64,000 nt of DNA, taken from Rhizobium leguminosarum bv. viciae USDA 2370 (lineage in GTDB: Bacteria > Pseudomonadota > Alphaproteobacteria > Rhizobiales > Rhizobiaceae). Position numbers and translations under genes: made by a program. Shown piece after piece: positions 62,240-64,000 of this stretch; position 1 is the first letter of the stretch, and every line of letters starts with the position of its first letter. The notes under the pieces are model-generated. The model worked only from the letters and a program-made list of their open reading frames with translations. It did no database searches and had not been told where the DNA came from. The DNA lies in the NCBI RefSeq assembly GCF_002008365.1, contig NZ_MRDL01000001.1:1-64000 (forward strand). Reading direction: 5' to 3'.

Positions 62240-63177
62240 CGGCGCGCCTCACGGCCGGAAACGAGCAGAAGGGCAAGGATCAAGGTGCCGAACATGATCG
62301 ATCGCCAGCCGGGCGAGGCATTGACGACAGTGATCAGCGCCGTCGTCGTGACGAGCAGGATCGCCCCCGGAATGGTCCCGGCATAGGTGCCGCGGCCGCC
62401 GAGGATGGAGGTGCCGCCGAGCACGACAGCAGCGATCGAGGTCAGCAGGTAGGGGTCGCCGATGCCGACATAACCTTGCCGGTTCATGCCGAGCACGAGA
62501 ATACCGGCGAGCCCTGCGAAAAAGCCCGACAGGGTATGGACGATCAGCGTGTTGCGGGTGACGCTAACGCCGGAAAGCCGGGCCGCCAGCGGGTTCGCCC
62601 CAAGCGCCAGGAAACGGGCGCCGATCGGCATGCGGTGGACAAGCAGCAGGACGACGATCGAGACGACGAGCCACAGAATGATGCCCGAGGGAATGCCGAA
62701 CGGCCGCGCCTGCCCGAGCAGAATCACCGCCGGGTTGCTGACGGTGACCGCGCTGCCGCCGGCGACGATGACGAGCAAGCCCTGCAGGAAGGTCGCCATG
62801 GCAAGCGTCATGATGATCGGCGGCACGCGAAGATAGGCAGCACCGGCACCATTCATCAGGCCGATGGCCGTGGCGATGGCAAGGGCCGCCGCGATGCCGG
62901 CGAGGCCGCTTGGGTCCCACGCCGGCGAGATGAGCGGCAACAGGATCGCCGTGACGGTGATCACCGCGCCGACGGAAAGATCGATGCCGCCCATCAGGAT
63001 GACGAGCGTCTGCCCGGCGGCGGCAATGCCGATCACAGCAGCGAGTTCGAGCAGGTAGCGCAGGTGGCCATAGGCGCCGAAACCGCGCAGCGAGACACTT
63101 GCGACGATCCAGACGAGCGCGACCAGAAGGAAGGTCAGCAGCGGCGGATTGCGGAACGCGGACCTGATCATGTTCAT
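62236..63177 (-). CDS. CUT2-type sugar ABC transporter permease
   Basis: A 313-residue permease with about nine hydrophobic segments. The signature TLVILMGGIDLSVGAVITVTA and the late AAVVLGGTSILGGRGTYAGTIPGA are typical of RbsC-like permeases. It overlaps both neighbours (ATGA). With the next permease it probably forms a heterodimer. Confidence 0.88.
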   Translation of the reverse strand: MNMIRSAFRNPPLLTFLLVALVWIVASVSLRGFGAYGHLRYLLELAAVIGIAAAGQTLVILMGGIDLSVGAVITVTAILLPLISPAWDPSGLAGIAAALAIATAIGLMNGAGAAYLRVPPIIMTLAMATFLQGLLVIVAGGSAVTVSNPAVILLGQARPFGIPSGIILWLVVSIVVLLLVHRMPIGARFLALGANPLAARLSGVSVTRNTLIVHTLSGFFAGLAGILVLGMNRQGYVGIGDPYLLTSIAAVVLGGTSILGGRGTYAGTIPGAILLVTTTALITVVNASPGWRSIMFGTLILALLLVSGREARR

Positions 63178-64000
63178 CGTCTTGCCCTCGATTGCCCGAG
63201 AAGTTCCGGAACGGCGACCGCGCCGACGATGATCAACCCTTGAGCAACATATTGCGCGACCGGCGGGAAGCCCAGGAAGAACATGACGTTGATCATCACC
63301 GAGAGCAGCAGGCTGCCGCAGATCGCGCCGCGCATCGTGCCCTTGCCGCCGAGGAAACCCACGCCGCCGAGCACGGCGGCGGCGATCGAGTTCAGCGTGA
63401 AGGGTGTGCCGATAACAGGATCACCCGAGCCGGTCTGCGCAGCGACGAAGAGACCGGTCAGGGCTGCCAGAAGACCGGACAGTGCGAAGGCTGCGACCTT
63501 CACCCGTTCGACCGGGACGCCGGAGCGGAACGCGCCGACCGGATTGTCGCCGGCCGCGTAGATGCCGAGGCCGAGCGGCGTTGCCAGAAAGGCCTTCCAG
63601 AGTACGAGGATCACGACGAGCAGCAGGAAGGCGACGGGCGTGTGGCCGGCCAGCATCGTCGACAGCCAATCGGGAATGAACCCGCCCGGCCGCGGCAGCA
63701 GGATCAGTGCGACCCCGCCGATGATGAAGGAGCCGGCAAGCGTGACGATGATCGCAGGCAACCTCAGATAGGTCACGATGGCGCCGATGACGGCACCGAT
63801 CGAAAGGCCGGCGAGGGAGACCGCAAGAATGCCGCCCGGCACGCCGAGCGCCCCTTCCATCGTCGTCGCGGCGATCACCGCTCCAAGACTGACGAGCGGG
63901 CCGATCGCCAGCGTAATGCCGCCGTTCAGCATGAGCAGCGCCTGCGCCATGGTGACGAGCGCGAGCGGGAACCAGTTCTGCGTGAACTTGGAGAAGCCAC
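63174..64000 (-). CDS. CUT2-type sugar ABC transporter permease, 5' end outside window
   Basis: At least 275 residues of an RbsC-like permease; the frame is open to the right edge, so the true start is beyond 64000. Visible signatures are ALLMLNGGITLAIGPLVSLGA, IAAAVLGGVGFLGGKGTMRGA and the C-terminal GLIIVGAVAVPELLGQSRARR. It is paired with the permease downstream. The ATPase and binding-protein genes are expected just outside the window. Confidence 0.85.
   Translation of the reverse strand, partial: GFSKFTQNWFPLALVTMAQALLMLNGGITLAIGPLVSLGAVIAATTMEGALGVPGGILAVSLAGLSIGAVIGAIVTYLRLPAIIVTLAGSFIIGGVALILLPRPGGFIPDWLSTMLAGHTPVAFLLLVVILVLWKAFLATPLGLGIYAAGDNPVGAFRSGVPVERVKVAAFALSGLLAALTGLFVAAQTGSGDPVIGTPFTLNSIAAAVLGGVGFLGGKGTMRGAICGSLLLSVMINVMFFLGFPPVAQYVAQGLIIVGAVAVPELLGQSRARR

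Overview
The window looks like a piece of a Rhizobium genome (Rhizobium leguminosarum/etli group). The clues are GC-rich alphaproteobacterial coding style, RIME-type mosaic repeats, a Rap-type calcium-binding adhesin, a hydroxamate-siderophore fhuCDB locus with a TGA-N9-TCA iron operator and a decayed fhuA receptor, a cyclase-TPR protein, and many sugar and amino-acid ABC importers. An rpsU copy hints at the main chromosome, but the replicon cannot be settled from this sequence.

Layout. 1-5250: an AT-richer surface-polysaccharide cassette (sugar aminotransferase, WbqC-like protein, two tandem beta-propeller proteins, GNAT acetyltransferase, methyltransferase, GT2 glycosyltransferase), followed by a tRNA-Glu relic that has lost its anticodon. 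5500-13130: formamidase-like hydrolase, outer-membrane beta-barrel protein, the fhuCDB ferric-hydroxamate importer, a YcxB-like membrane protein and the fhuA fragment. 13300-15300: a ROK-family protein whose motif order is circularly permuted, next to trehalose-6-phosphate phosphatase. 15500-21600: an AraC regulator, a CUT2 sugar/polyol importer, ribitol 2-dehydrogenase and a second SDR, which look like a polyol uptake and oxidation unit. 21700-30000: a two-component operon with a DUF4173 membrane protein, a LuxR regulator, a Rap-like secreted protein, several very small genes and rpsU. 29100-32050: a LysR/aldo-keto reductase divergon and PPK2. 32190-40430: a CUT1 sugar importer operon with a sugar isomerase-like protein and a GMC oxidoreductase, facing a LacI repressor across two palindromic operators. 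40660-45005: a class III cyclase-TPR protein and an unassigned trio (HExxH metallopeptidase, a protein with an SRSGG-repeat tail, a small AT-rich protein).

45239-64000 is a long catabolic region. It starts with a biotin carrier, a biotin carboxylase, a second carrier that lacks the biotin-lysine hairpin, and the three 5-oxoprolinase subunits pxpB, pxpC and pxpA. An aminotransferase, a LysR regulator, an SDR, a polar amino-acid importer and an RraA-like protein follow. Next comes an orphan TIM-barrel-like protein facing a minus-strand operon (CUT2 permeases, amidohydrolase, DSD1-type PLP enzyme, RidA, aspartoacylase-family hydrolase). The gene content points to uptake and breakdown of a lactam or N-acylated amino compound that I cannot name.

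The most unusual items are the permuted ROK protein, the biotin-less BCCP-like subunit between accC and pxpB, the metallopeptidase trio, the repeat elements that supply stop codons to three genes, and perfect hairpins placed directly after all three ABC solute-binding-protein genes.
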